Shown: positions 33,287 to 42,903, numbered from the stretch's first letter. The stretch is DNA of 64,000 bases from an uncultured Psychroserpens sp. (GCF_947501425.1 NZ_CANMVN010000009.1:62001-126000), one strand, 5' to 3'. Notes: a model not told the origin generated them from the sequence alone. Program-made: numbers and translations.

Positions 33287-33613
33287 TTATTTTAGTTTTT
33301 CATTATTGTGATGCCTGTCGTGATCTCGTTTGGTTTTTTTATCCATTTTATTGTCGAAAGCACTTTGCAGATCTATTCCTGTTTGATTTGCCAGACACAA
33401 AACTACAAAAACTACGTCTGCCAGCTCCTCACCAAGATCTTTATCTTTGTCACTTTCCTTTTCGCTTTGTTCGCCATAGCGTCTTGCTATAATTCTGGCC
33501 ACTTCACCGACCTCCTCAGTAAGCTGAGCCATATTAGTAAGCTCATTAAAATATCTAACACCATGCTCCTTTATCCAGGTATCAACGTCGCGTTGTGCAT
33601 TTTTTAAATCCAT
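33287..33613 (-). CDS. MazG-type nucleotide pyrophosphohydrolase
   Basis: 108 residues with the MazG-like pattern LTEEVGEVARII (ExxE) and LGEELADVVFVVLCLANQTG (ExxD), the magnesium-binding set of the all-alpha NTP pyrophosphohydrolases. It probably clears non-canonical or damaged nucleotides. It lies 2 bp downstream of the DUF3857 gene stop, so it is co-transcribed with that pair. Confidence 0.88.
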   Translation of the reverse strand: MDLKNAQRDVDTWIKEHGVRYFNELTNMAQLTEEVGEVARIIARRYGEQSEKESDKDKDLGEELADVVFVVLCLANQTGIDLQSAFDNKMDKKTKRDHDRHHNNEKLK

Positions 33614-33615
33614 GA

Positions 33616-35637
33616 TTACACTTTTTTAAGTACTACCTGCTCTGCTTGCTTTTCAACTACCTTTCCAAAAAAATCTTTAAATACCGAATAATCATCTGAA
33701 CTAATAATTGAAGCATTCATTTCAAGTATAATATTCAATTGTAGAAATTTACCATTTTCTTTGATGATATAGGTGAATTTAGCATCACTATTTTTAAATT
33801 CGAAGACTTCACTCTGTGGGAGAGATTCCACCTGATAACCTTCAGGCAACATAATATTGATCATGTATTTGTCCTCAAACGGAAATGCAAAATCTATAGG
33901 ATATTGTCGTTCTTCTAATTTAAAAGGATTTTCTTTTGTACTTAGAAAGAGCATTGGTGAAAAATAAAGATTATCGCCTATTTCATCTACACCATCACGC
34001 AACAGATAGTTATATGAAAGTTTAACCGGTTGTGTAATGTCTTTATCATTTTCAAAGCTCAACTCAGACACCTCAATGTCGCCTTTATCCTTTTCGAGTG
34101 CTTTAATATGCTCATCATCACTAACACCAGTAAAACGATTACGATAGGATAATGCTAAGTGTTCGGTAATATTTTGTCGGACTTTACCATCAATAGTAAA
34201 ATCGCTATTGATCTTTACATTGAGTGACGTGGATTCTTTGGCTTTACCAGTTGGTCTCAGGGAGATCCATCCAGATGTGCCATCATCTTTGATCACGCGA
34301 CCTTGCCAATTCAACGTACGTGTTGGCAATACATTGACCATGCTAAACACATCAGTTGCGTCTAACAAGGCGTAGCTATCCTGACTTTCTACCATACAAA
34401 TCACATAGTTAAATCCTTTACGTGTTGGATATAATGGAATTCCGTTATTTCTGGTACTCACTAAGACAGGATTTGCATTAACCCCTTGTGACCTCAGCAT
34501 GGCAATTAATAACAAGTTAATATCAGCAACATTTCCTTCACCTTCTATATAGGCTTTACGAGTTCCTTTTTGTGCTCTAAACCCATAAACACCATTCCAT
34601 TTTACTTTCGACTTCACAAAAGATTGTAGTAAGAATGCTTTCTGAAAATCATTATTGGCTTTACTTGCTAAAGCGGCTACTTCATCTTTAAAAAATCCAG
34701 ACCTGTTGAGTTGATTTCCAAAATCGGAATCGTCATAAATAGACTTAGACACCTTTTCCCAGGTTGCTGAAAACGATTTTTCCACAGCGCCATAACTATT
34801 CAAAATAGCCGATAGTTCCATACTCATTTTCGCTCTGTAATTATCCATATTGCCAGCAAATGCTTCACCTTTGAGTGCAGGAATATTATACTCTTCTGCT
34901 TTAATAACTTGCTCTTTATAGTCAAAAGTACCCGTTGATATTGTGGTACCAGGAGTTGTATTTTTGGCGATGTAATTTTTTTTATTAGCAATTGTAGCAC
35001 TATTAGCTTTAGTAGATTCGATCAAATTAGGATAATAAAATGCCTTAGGGTTAATTTGCTTATTGTAACGGTAATATTCTGGTGTAGACACACTAAAATC
35101 AAACTTATCTATAGGTATTGCGTATTGAAAATTAATATCATCAATAGCTAAAAACGGAGAGACAATTTCATATTTATACTCGATAATACAACCATCCTGA
35201 ATATTAGGTAATGTAATTGTATTAATTTCTATAAAGTCGTTGGCTTCTTCTTCAAATACGCCATCTTTCTTTAATTTTTCTTTTTTAACTTTTCCTCCCT
35301 CTAAAGTGTACGTATATCCTTTGAGATTAGACAATTTTTCTTTGCTTCCAGCACCAGCTTCATAGAGTAAAATTTTATGTGTAGCCCAATCGTACCCTTC
35401 CTTGTTATATATTTTTATACGCTTGTAAACTTCTCTATGTTGTTCAAAACCTTTATCTCCAGTAAAAAAGAAATAAATATTCTCATTTTTATAAAGAACA
35501 GCTGCACTGGCTGTAGAATCTGATGGATGTTGTTTTTGATTTAATTCCTCTTTAGATACTTTTCCAAATTTAAAATTTTGTGCTGGCGTGGTCCATACAA
35601 ATGCAAAGCAAATAATGGTGGTGAAAATGTATTTCAT
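33616..35637 (-). CDS. Exported DUF3857/transglutaminase-fold protein, catalytic Cys lost
   Basis: 673 residues: signal peptide (MKYIFTTIICFAFVWTTPAQ), a DUF3857 beta-sandwich (about 50-240), a transglutaminase-like core (about 300-430) and a DUF3858-like C-terminal domain. The active-site region reads EGNVADINLLLIAML where active relatives have DCK, and the place of the catalytic His reads GFNYVIC. It should therefore be non-enzymatic. It is 15 bp downstream of a paralogue that has the residues. Role unknown. Confidence 0.82.
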   Translation of the reverse strand: MKYIFTTIICFAFVWTTPAQNFKFGKVSKEELNQKQHPSDSTASAAVLYKNENIYFFFTGDKGFEQHREVYKRIKIYNKEGYDWATHKILLYEAGAGSKEKLSNLKGYTYTLEGGKVKKEKLKKDGVFEEEANDFIEINTITLPNIQDGCIIEYKYEIVSPFLAIDDINFQYAIPIDKFDFSVSTPEYYRYNKQINPKAFYYPNLIESTKANSATIANKKNYIAKNTTPGTTISTGTFDYKEQVIKAEEYNIPALKGEAFAGNMDNYRAKMSMELSAILNSYGAVEKSFSATWEKVSKSIYDDSDFGNQLNRSGFFKDEVAALASKANNDFQKAFLLQSFVKSKVKWNGVYGFRAQKGTRKAYIEGEGNVADINLLLIAMLRSQGVNANPVLVSTRNNGIPLYPTRKGFNYVICMVESQDSYALLDATDVFSMVNVLPTRTLNWQGRVIKDDGTSGWISLRPTGKAKESTSLNVKINSDFTIDGKVRQNITEHLALSYRNRFTGVSDDEHIKALEKDKGDIEVSELSFENDKDITQPVKLSYNYLLRDGVDEIGDNLYFSPMLFLSTKENPFKLEERQYPIDFAFPFEDKYMINIMLPEGYQVESLPQSEVFEFKNSDAKFTYIIKENGKFLQLNIILEMNASIISSDDYSVFKDFFGKVVEKQAEQVVLKKV

Positions 35638-35652
35638 AAATGTTAGGTTGAT

Positions 35653-37551
35653 TTAGTTGGTTAGGACAATTTTGGTTTTATCATGTTTAACAATTTTAGA
35701 CATAAATGCTCTAAACTCGTCGTATTCTTCTTTTGGATAATAGCCTTTATTTAAGATTTGAGTTCTTTTGTAGACTAATGTATGATCTGATTGTTTTTCT
35801 ATGGAAAACTTATAGACTCCAAACTTGTTAGAGATCTCTACAGGTTTTGGCATAGCCTCAACAGTCAAAGCAGGATCTATCTCTATAATAAACTCATCGG
35901 TATCGGTGTAGCCTCTTTCAATTTCAAAATCTAAAGTTCGTTTCGTATATCGTGTTGGAATCTTTTTTATTCGGTTATACACATTAGGTTGAAATAACAA
36001 TCGCTTACCACTTTTATTGGCAAAATTAGAGGATGACATTGTTATTGTTTCAGTAAACACAACATCGTCTTTATCATTATCAAAATTAATAGACTCAACA
36101 GAAAGGTTGTTGATGTAATCCCAGTAATTCTTAAAGTGTAATTCCTGATCTCTTTGCGGTTTATTCTGAATACCTTCATGAAGCGCATACTGATAGCCCT
36201 TGGTGGTTATGGTCACATCACCTTTAATGGCGCCATCTGGAGACAACTTAACTTTTGCTTTTGTTGTTTGAAGATTGTCTTCTGTGCTGTACGTTGTTGT
36301 ATGAACTATTTTTCCACCTTCAGGAGTAACCAACAAGGCATCTCTATCATCTGTAAAACTGGCAATAAAACCGAAGGGATTAGTTTGACTGGTACATTCT
36401 AACCAGATATTCTCATCCTCCCGAGGAATACAAAGCACAACATGATTACCTTCAGTAGCTGAAAAATCCTTATCAATACTGGTCAATTCTCTTCCACCAT
36501 AGATGACTGTATAATGTGAATCTACACCCACTTCTTTCAATAACGCTTTTGTATAATTGGTCAACCCTTTACAATCGGCATAACCTAAACGCTCTACATC
36601 TTTTGCCAGCATGGGTTTCCAACCTCCAATACCAATTTGCACACTGATATAACGTGTTTTATCTTGCATGTACTGATAAACAATTTTGGCTTTCTCAATA
36701 TCAGAATCGGCATTTTTTGTGAGTTCGATAATTTCTTCCTTTATATGATTTGGCAACTCTTCGGTTCCGGTTAGTAGCTTATCATACATCCATTTACCAA
36801 AGTCTTCCCAGGTATTGTTAACGCCTTTTACACCTTCCATATCAAATTCGGTCAAAGCTACCTTTAAAGATGGTGCAAAACTTTGAAATGACGGACTATA
36901 AGATTCTGGTTTTAGAGACGTCAGATTTTTAGCAGAATAATGATAATCACTATGCATCTCAATATCATAATCTTCAAAATTGGTGGTTTTGATCTTAATA
37001 TCAATATCCGAATTATTAATGATCTTATATTCTGAGTTTTCAGTACTTACATAGAACCCTTCAATGGGTCTCCATCCCGGAAAAAAAGCAGTACTAGAAT
37101 ATTCCATTTCAACTTCAAACATCACAGTGTATGGATATTTAATAGGTGTATAGTCTAAATATTTAACACGACTATCAGAATACAACGTACCTCCACTTAC
37201 AGCACTCTCATCTTCAAAATCATTTTTCTTATACTTCTTAAGTTCATCGCCGTTTTTATCGTAAATTTTGGCTTCCAGTGTTTTTATTTTGATATTATCA
37301 TCATAATGCACTACTGTTCCTTGTTTATAAATACCTTCTTCGTTAAAAATAGTAACAATACGCTTCTTTTTTAAGGTGAATTTATCGTAGTCATCCACTT
37401 CTACCTGAGTATCATTATATCGAATAACGGCATTGGATTTGATGAGTAATGCTGGAGGAATGGTGCTTGTGTCAAAAAGAGTTTGATCCTGAGCAAAAGT
37501 GATTGTAATAAAAGACATTAAGAACAATGTCAGCAATATTCTGAAACGCAT
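35653..37551 (-). CDS. Exported DUF3857 transglutaminase-like protein, active-site residues present
   Basis: 632 residues with a signal peptide (LLTLFLMSFITITFAQ), DUF3857 (about 45-230), and a transglutaminase core with Cys327 (GYADCKGLTNY), His in EGNHVVLC and a following acidic position (NIWLECTSQTNPFG). Such secreted proteins may cross-link or cleave amide bonds in the envelope; no substrate is known. It is the first of a three-gene run with its inactive paralogue and the MazG-like gene. Confidence 0.85.
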   Translation of the reverse strand: MRFRILLTLFLMSFITITFAQDQTLFDTSTIPPALLIKSNAVIRYNDTQVEVDDYDKFTLKKKRIVTIFNEEGIYKQGTVVHYDDNIKIKTLEAKIYDKNGDELKKYKKNDFEDESAVSGGTLYSDSRVKYLDYTPIKYPYTVMFEVEMEYSSTAFFPGWRPIEGFYVSTENSEYKIINNSDIDIKIKTTNFEDYDIEMHSDYHYSAKNLTSLKPESYSPSFQSFAPSLKVALTEFDMEGVKGVNNTWEDFGKWMYDKLLTGTEELPNHIKEEIIELTKNADSDIEKAKIVYQYMQDKTRYISVQIGIGGWKPMLAKDVERLGYADCKGLTNYTKALLKEVGVDSHYTVIYGGRELTSIDKDFSATEGNHVVLCIPREDENIWLECTSQTNPFGFIASFTDDRDALLVTPEGGKIVHTTTYSTEDNLQTTKAKVKLSPDGAIKGDVTITTKGYQYALHEGIQNKPQRDQELHFKNYWDYINNLSVESINFDNDKDDVVFTETITMSSSNFANKSGKRLLFQPNVYNRIKKIPTRYTKRTLDFEIERGYTDTDEFIIEIDPALTVEAMPKPVEISNKFGVYKFSIEKQSDHTLVYKRTQILNKGYYPKEEYDEFRAFMSKIVKHDKTKIVLTN

Positions 37552-37649
37552 AAGTTAGGGTTTAGCAACGCAGATAATTGTCGTTATCTCAAATATAAAA
37601 GTTTTATTGAAACAGCATGTGTAAAAAATCGTAAATCTCGTTTAAGTGC

Positions 37650-38174
37650 TTATATCTGGGACTTTAGCTTTCTAGCGACATAATGTACGATTAGAATAAT
37701 AAAACAAGGTATGGCTATATATTTTAATTCGCTCCAAATGACTCGTAGTCCCCATTCAGAAAAAAACTGCTCGACACCAATAGGTGAGACTTTGATGACT
37801 TGCGTTGGAAAGAAGTACCTCGAATTCTCAAAAGGAATGAAGAAACCGACACCTTTTCCTCCAGTAGTCATTGCATCTAAAATGCCGTGAGATACAGTAG
37901 ATAAAAACAAGACAATCATAAAAGTGAGCTTTCTGTTTTTTCCTAACAATAGTGACACAAAGCCACTCCATATCAACGCAAAAAGAATGGAATGTGTAAA
38001 TCCTCTATGGCCTAAAGGATGTAAATAGTCAATACCAAATTTAAATGCAATTACATCTAAATCTGGAAGTATTGCCGATAGAATAGCTAAGAACACCAAT
38101 AGCTTATTACTTTTTGAATCAATGACTTTAGTTGTGGTGTAAGCCACTAACCCGTGACCAAAAATTGATGCCAT
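37650..38174 (-). CDS. YdjM/LexA-type metal-dependent hydrolase-like integral membrane protein
   Basis: 174 residues with four to five membrane segments and conserved HGLVAYTTT, LPDLDVIAF, HRGFTHSILFAL and VSHGILDAMTTGG motifs, the His/Asp set of the DUF457/YdjM family, often described as membrane-bound metal-dependent hydrolases. The reaction is unknown. Its start overlaps the dtd stop by one base. Confidence 0.85.
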   Translation of the reverse strand: MASIFGHGLVAYTTTKVIDSKSNKLLVFLAILSAILPDLDVIAFKFGIDYLHPLGHRGFTHSILFALIWSGFVSLLLGKNRKLTFMIVLFLSTVSHGILDAMTTGGKGVGFFIPFENSRYFFPTQVIKVSPIGVEQFFSEWGLRVIWSELKYIAIPCFIILIVHYVARKLKSQI

Positions 38175-38626
38175 TATTTTTTGTCTTTTGTATCAATAAT
38201 AATGGTTACAGGTCCGTCGTTAAGTAGCTCTACTTTCATATCAGCTCCAAACTCTCCTGTCTGTACAGATTTACCAAGATCTTTTTCGAGTTGTTTCACA
38301 AAAGCTTCATACAAAGGAACTGCAATATATTGCTTTGCTGCCATCATATAACTTGGTCGATTGCCTTTTTTAGTACTCGCATGTAGCGTAAACTGACTCA
38401 CCACAATAGCATCGCCTCCAGACTGTAATAGCGAGCGGTTCATTACACCATCATCGTCAGAAAAAATACGAAGATTAGAAATCTTATTCGATAACCATTT
38501 GATATCCTCTGATGTATCATCATTTACAATTCCAAGAAGAATGAGCAATCCAGAATTAATATCGGCTACTTTTTCACCTTCAATGGTTACTGATGCTTTA
38601 GATACGCGTTGAATAACTGCTTTCAT
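38174..38626 (-). CDS. dtd: D-aminoacyl-tRNA deacylase
   Basis: 150 residues, complete, with the active-site motifs VVSQFTLHAST (SQxTL) and the C-terminal NDGPVTIIID (GP cis-proline motif). It removes D-amino acids and glycine mischarged on tRNA. It lies between rsgA (3 bp) and the YdjM-type gene (1-bp overlap). Confidence 0.95.
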   Translation of the reverse strand: MKAVIQRVSKASVTIEGEKVADINSGLLILLGIVNDDTSEDIKWLSNKISNLRIFSDDDGVMNRSLLQSGGDAIVVSQFTLHASTKKGNRPSYMMAAKQYIAVPLYEAFVKQLEKDLGKSVQTGEFGADMKVELLNDGPVTIIIDTKDKK

Positions 38627-38629
38627 AAT

Positions 38630-39580
38630 TTACTGAGCTTCCCAATTATCGGTTCTATAATGTTCATCTTCACCTTCTAAGATTTGAAGGTAACTTCGAT
38701 ATCTTGAATAGGCAACCTCATCATTATCTAGAGCATCTTTGACAGCACATTTAGGTTCTTCGATGTGCAAACAATTATTAAATTTACAATCTTGCTTCAG
38801 CGCAAAGAATTCGGGAAAATAATCCCCTACTTCCTCTCGATCCATATCGACTACACCAAAGCCTTTGATTCCTGGTGTGTCGATGATCTTAGCATCAAAA
38901 CTCAAATCGAACATTTCAGCAAATGTGGTTGTGTGTTGCCCTTGACTGTGTTGGGTTGAAATTTCTTTTGTCTTAAGTTCTAAACCAGGCTCTATAGCAT
39001 TAACCAATGTGGATTTACCAACACCAGAATGACCAGCAAACATACTTACTTTACCAACCATTAATGATTTAACCTTGTCTACATTTTTTCCAGTTTCCGC
39101 AGATATTCCGATGCACTCATACCCTATTTTTCTATAGACATGAGCCAAATACCTTACCTCGTCTAAAGCTTCTTTATCGTAAATATCGATTTTATTAAAT
39201 AATAATATGGTTTTTACAGAATACGCTTCGGCAGTCACTAAAAAGCGATCAATAAAACTGGTAAAAGTTGGTGGATTATCTATGGTAACCAATAAAAACA
39301 CCTGATCGATATTAGAAGCAATGATATGGGTTTGCTTGGACAGGTTTACCGATTTCCGAACAATATAATTGACACGATCATGAATATTATGAATGACACC
39401 TGTAGTGTCATCGTTATTAGTTTCTAACTCAAAATCCACATGATCTCCAACAGCAATAGGATTTGTACTCTTTATCCCTTTTAACCGAAATTTCCCCTTG
39501 ATTCTGCATTGATATACAGCACCAAAATCAGTCTTAACGGTGTACCAACTTCCTGTAGATTTGTAAACTATTCCTGTCAT
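38630..39580 (-). CDS. rsgA: Ribosome small-subunit maturation GTPase RsgA
   Basis: 316 residues with an N-terminal OB fold, a circularly permuted GTPase domain (NKID before GHSGVGKSTLVNAI, then DTPGIKGFG) and a C-terminal zinc segment (CKFNNCLHIEEPKC). RsgA checks 30S assembly. First gene of the rsgA-dtd-ydjM-like run; the divergent neighbour is a small exported protein. Confidence 0.95.
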   Translation of the reverse strand: MTGIVYKSTGSWYTVKTDFGAVYQCRIKGKFRLKGIKSTNPIAVGDHVDFELETNNDDTTGVIHNIHDRVNYIVRKSVNLSKQTHIIASNIDQVFLLVTIDNPPTFTSFIDRFLVTAEAYSVKTILLFNKIDIYDKEALDEVRYLAHVYRKIGYECIGISAETGKNVDKVKSLMVGKVSMFAGHSGVGKSTLVNAIEPGLELKTKEISTQHSQGQHTTTFAEMFDLSFDAKIIDTPGIKGFGVVDMDREEVGDYFPEFFALKQDCKFNNCLHIEEPKCAVKDALDNDEVAYSRYRSYLQILEGEDEHYRTDNWEAQ

Positions 39581-39660
39581 TTAAAAAAATATTTAACAAA
39601 ATAACGATTTTAATTTTTACGAAATCTTATATTAGAGACTTAATTTTAAAACTTAACAAC

Positions 39661-40116
39661 ATGAAAAAATTAGTACTATTCATTGCACTCGGATTTTTAT
39701 CTTTTTCTGATGCACTTGCACAAGTAGAATACAAAATCATTACTAGTGTAGAATCTATTGTTCCAAATGGTTTAGGACGTTCAAGACTTATCTCTGCTAA
39801 TGATGAAAGAGATTATAAAGAATTTACATCTACAAGAAGTGATGACAAGAAAGAGGACAAAAGAAATAAATCTGACAGAAGTGAGATTAGAGTAAAGAAT
39901 TTTGAAGAAACTAAACTCTTAAACTTTTTTAACTTAGGAGGAATTCGTTTTCAAAATATTGCGGCTAATGATGCTGTTTTAACTTCAAAAGTAAATACGA
40001 TGATTGAAGAAGGCTGGGAATTAGCTTTCGTGACTAGTGCAGTTGAAAGTGCTGGAAAAGGTGATGGAAATGGAATTTTTATCACACGATTCTTATTTAA
40101 AAGAAACAAGCAATAA
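39661..40116 (+). CDS. Small exported protein, DUF4177-like
   Basis: 151 residues: signal peptide (KKLVLFIALGFLSFSDALAQ), a charged middle (about 55-80) and a C-terminal part with GWELAFVTSAVES ... FITRFLFKR that resembles the DUF4177 pattern (WE-L..V.......ITRFLFKR). Function unknown. It stands alone with a terminator at 40138-40166. Confidence 0.7.
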   Translation: MKKLVLFIALGFLSFSDALAQVEYKIITSVESIVPNGLGRSRLISANDERDYKEFTSTRSDDKKEDKRNKSDRSEIRVKNFEETKLLNFFNLGGIRFQNIAANDAVLTSKVNTMIEEGWELAFVTSAVESAGKGDGNGIFITRFLFKRNKQ

Positions 40117-40137
40117 ACCTCATATATATATTGATAA

Positions 40138-40166
40138 AAAAGATCGTCAACAGACGGTCTTTTTTT
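40138..40166 (+). terminator. Terminator after the DUF4177-like gene
   Basis: AAAAGATCGTC pairs with GACGGTCTTTT (one G-U) around loop AACA, followed by T residues. It reaches the stop codon of the convergent T9SS protein gene. Confidence 0.7.
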
Positions 40167-40830
40167 ATATCCTGATCGCTTTTTTTGAAGTGATCTGTTT
40201 TCCGCGGGAACTCAGGTTAACAATATAGATGCCTGTAGGTTGTTGAGAGAGATCTAAAACCATGTTACAATCTAATTTTGTTCTTGTAGTTTTTAAAATT
40301 ACACAACCAGTGAGATCTGCAACAGTTACATCAACATCTGGTATATCATTAGGAATCTTTAGATTGAAGATACCATCTCTGGAAGGGTTTGGGTAAAGCT
40401 TAGACTGTTCAGCAATATCATTTCTGCTTAATAAATTGTCTTCACAACAGCATACAGTTTCAGTGTAGCAACCTAAACGCTTACCACAACAAACTGTAGT
40501 TACTGTTTTATACTTTGGCGTATATCCAATGACGAGAACCTCATCCAGTTGTTCAAACTCATCTAATGTGACCTGTAACTGCTTTTGATCGCCTACACTT
40601 AACTCTTTAGTGGCATACCCTAAACTAGAAATCTGTAAGGTGTCTGTTGATTTGGCTTCTATCTCAAAATTGCCCTTTTCATCAGACAATACACCTTTAG
40701 TAGAATGTTTGATAATGATATTTACAAAAGGGACTTCTCCTTCGGCATCTAAAATAGAGCCCTTAATCAATTGCTGTGCAGAAGCTGAAAATGTTAAAAG
40801 CGTGACGAATAGGAAAAATACATGTTTCAT
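40165..40830 (-). CDS. T9SS-exported protein with CarboxypepD-like domain, TonB-box-like motif and Cys cluster
   Basis: 221 residues: signal peptide (VFFLFVTLLTFSASAQ), carboxypeptidase-regulatory-like domain (about 19-92, IKGSILDAEGEVPFVNIIIKHSTKGVLSDEKG), then LDEVLVIGY, which matches the segment where SusC-type receptors begin their plug. Next comes a Cys-rich stretch (TVCCGKRLGCY, TVCCCED; six Cys within about 18 residues) and a type A T9SS tail (YPNPSRDGIFNLKIPND ... PTGIYIVNLSSRGKQITSKKAIRI). It looks like a receptor N-terminus joined to a sorting tail. Function unknown. Confidence 0.75.
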   Translation of the reverse strand: MKHVFFLFVTLLTFSASAQQLIKGSILDAEGEVPFVNIIIKHSTKGVLSDEKGNFEIEAKSTDTLQISSLGYATKELSVGDQKQLQVTLDEFEQLDEVLVIGYTPKYKTVTTVCCGKRLGCYTETVCCCEDNLLSRNDIAEQSKLYPNPSRDGIFNLKIPNDIPDVDVTVADLTGCVILKTTRTKLDCNMVLDLSQQPTGIYIVNLSSRGKQITSKKAIRI

Positions 40831-40926
40831 GGTTGGCTTAGATTATTATTTTACACTGCAAACCTATATGAAACCTTAATCAACTAAAATCGATAATGAG
40901 TGAATGGTACTTTTGAGTGAGTGAAT

Positions 40927-40957
40927 AAAAAAGCCTCAATTAAATTGAGGCTTTTTT
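40927..40957. terminator. Bidirectional terminator of the aromatic operon
   Basis: AAAAGCCTCAAT / ATTGAGGCTTTTTTT with loop TAA and A/U tracts on both sides. It lies directly after the stop of the DAHP synthase gene. Confidence 0.8.
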
Positions 40958-40958
40958 T

Positions 40959-42041
40959 CTATCCATTAATAATCTTCTCCTGATGATTGATTGATTCCTG
41001 ATGAATCGCTTTAAATACACGCAAGATAAATTCTTCACTTAGATTTTTTTCTTCACCCTGAAGAATCATTTTGCCAAGAATTTCATTCCAACGTTTAGAT
41101 TGTAACACAGCAACATTATGATCTTTCTTTAATTGTCCGATATCATCAGCCACATTCATACGCTTTCCTAACATTTCTATCAATTGATGATCGATTACAT
41201 CAATTTGAGTCCTCATGGTATTAATTCTGTTTTTAAACTCAGTTGCTTCACCTACTTCTTTACGAATACGTAGATCTTCAGTAAATTTAATAAGCGTATC
41301 AGGCGTAATTTGCTGAGCAGCATCACTCCATGCATTATCAGGATCGTGATGTGTTTCAACCATTAATCCGTCATAATTGAGATCTAACGCAGTCTGACAA
41401 AGATCAAATATGATATCGCGACGTCCAGCAATATGCGATGGGTCTAATATCAATGGTAAATCTGGAAAACGGTCTTGCAGGTCAACAGCAATTTGCCATT
41501 CAGGATTATTTCTATATCTGGTTTTTTCATACGTTGAAAACCCTCTGTGGATCACCCCTAAATTTTTGACATCTGCCGTGTAGAAACGTTCTACAGCTCC
41601 TAACCATAATGCCAGATCTGGATTTACCGGATTCTTGATCAATACAGTTTTATCTGTTCCTTGTAATGCATCTGCAATTTCCTGAACAATAAACGGACTT
41701 ACAGTAGTACGAGCACCAATCCATAAAATATCAACATCATGTTTTAATGCCAAATCAACGTGATTGGCATTAGCCACTTCTGTAGTGGTCATCATTCCTG
41801 TTTCCTCCTTTGCCTTTTGCAACCATTTTAAACCTAGAGCACCAACACCTTCAAAATTACCTGGTCGTGTTCTTGGTTTCCAGATTCCTGCTCTCAATAC
41901 TGTAGCATCACTATCTTTCAACTGGTGTGCAATTTTTAAAACTTGTGCTTCGGTTTCGGCACTACATGGTCCAGCGATAACCAACGGATGTTCTAATCCG
42001 AATGCATCTAACCAACCTCTCAATTCCTTTTTATTTTCCAT
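40959..42041 (-). CDS. Bifunctional DAHP synthase / chorismate mutase
   Basis: 360 residues. The N-terminal DAHP synthase domain (about 1-265) has VIAGPCSAETE, RAGIWKPRTRPG, LIKNPVNPD and LDPSHIAGRRD. The C-terminal AroQ chorismate mutase domain (about 270-355) has MRTQIDVIDHQLIEMLGKRM and VLQSKRWNEIL. It combines the first step of the shikimate route with the branch-point step to prephenate, a fusion common in Bacteroidota. Last gene of the operon; feedback by the mutase domain is known in related enzymes. Confidence 0.93.
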   Translation of the reverse strand: MENKKELRGWLDAFGLEHPLVIAGPCSAETEAQVLKIAHQLKDSDATVLRAGIWKPRTRPGNFEGVGALGLKWLQKAKEETGMMTTTEVANANHVDLALKHDVDILWIGARTTVSPFIVQEIADALQGTDKTVLIKNPVNPDLALWLGAVERFYTADVKNLGVIHRGFSTYEKTRYRNNPEWQIAVDLQDRFPDLPLILDPSHIAGRRDIIFDLCQTALDLNYDGLMVETHHDPDNAWSDAAQQITPDTLIKFTEDLRIRKEVGEATEFKNRINTMRTQIDVIDHQLIEMLGKRMNVADDIGQLKKDHNVAVLQSKRWNEILGKMILQGEEKNLSEEFILRVFKAIHQESINHQEKIING

Positions 42042-42050
42042 AGTTTTTTA

Positions 42051-42902
42051 TTAAGCAATTCCTTTTAATATCTCTTTTATATGATTTGTATTTTTCATTT
42101 CGTTGTAGATCTCATCAAAATCATCGGCTTCCATTAAGGATTTAAACTGTTTCAAATTATTGATATACTCTTCTAAAGTCTCTATAACATTGGCTCTGTT
42201 TTGTTTAAAAATTGGAGTCCACATCGCAGGCGAACTTTTTGCCAAACGCACTGTACTCTCAAAACCACTTCCTGCCATATCAAAAATATCACGTTCGTTT
42301 TTTTCTTTTTCAATAACTGTTTTTCCTAACATAAATGAGCTGATGTGTGATAAATGTGACACATAAGCTATATGTTTATCATGAGCTTCAGGATTCATGT
42401 ATCGAATACGCATTCCTAAGTCGGAAAATAATTTCAAGGCTTTCTCCTGAAGTTTAAATGTTGTTTTTTCTACTTCGCAAATGATATTAGTTTTCTTCTG
42501 AAACAGACCTTGAATAGCTGCTTTTGGTCCAGAAAACTCAGTACCTGCTATAGGATGTGTTGCTAGAAAATTTCGACGTCTATTATGAGATTCAACCGTT
42601 TTACAAACCGGAAGTTTAGTAGATCCAACATCGATGACCAAGGTTGAATCTGATATAGCATCCAACACTTTAGGCAATTCTGAAACGGCTTTATCCACAG
42701 GTATGGAAAGTATGACCAAATCAGCATTATGTAAATCTTCATAAGTCGCTTTATGATCTATAATTTGAAGCGCTAAAGCTTCGTCCAAATGATCACTATT
42801 GGTATCTATTCCGAAGATATCAATATTAGCGTCCATAGACTTCATATCTAAAGCCATGCTCCCACCAATCAATCCAACGCCTATGATGTATATATTATTC
42901 AT
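42051..42902 (-). CDS. tyrA: Prephenate dehydrogenase
   Basis: 283 residues with an NAD-binding GVGLIGGSMALDM at the N-terminus, HPIAGTEFSGP (substrate-binding His region) and a helical C-terminal dimer domain with HISSFMLGK. It turns prephenate into 4-hydroxyphenylpyruvate for tyrosine. There is no ACT domain. The start codon is 1 bp after the aminotransferase stop, and 9 bp separate it from the DAHP synthase gene. Confidence 0.93.
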   Translation of the reverse strand: MNNIYIIGVGLIGGSMALDMKSMDANIDIFGIDTNSDHLDEALALQIIDHKATYEDLHNADLVILSIPVDKAVSELPKVLDAISDSTLVIDVGSTKLPVCKTVESHNRRRNFLATHPIAGTEFSGPKAAIQGLFQKKTNIICEVEKTTFKLQEKALKLFSDLGMRIRYMNPEAHDKHIAYVSHLSHISSFMLGKTVIEKEKNERDIFDMAGSGFESTVRLAKSSPAMWTPIFKQNRANVIETLEEYINNLKQFKSLMEADDFDEIYNEMKNTNHIKEILKGIA

Positions 42903-42903
42903 G

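Noticed and set aside
33616-37551. Recent duplication of the two DUF3857 genes
   Set aside because: The two proteins share only fold-level similarity by eye, so the duplication is old.
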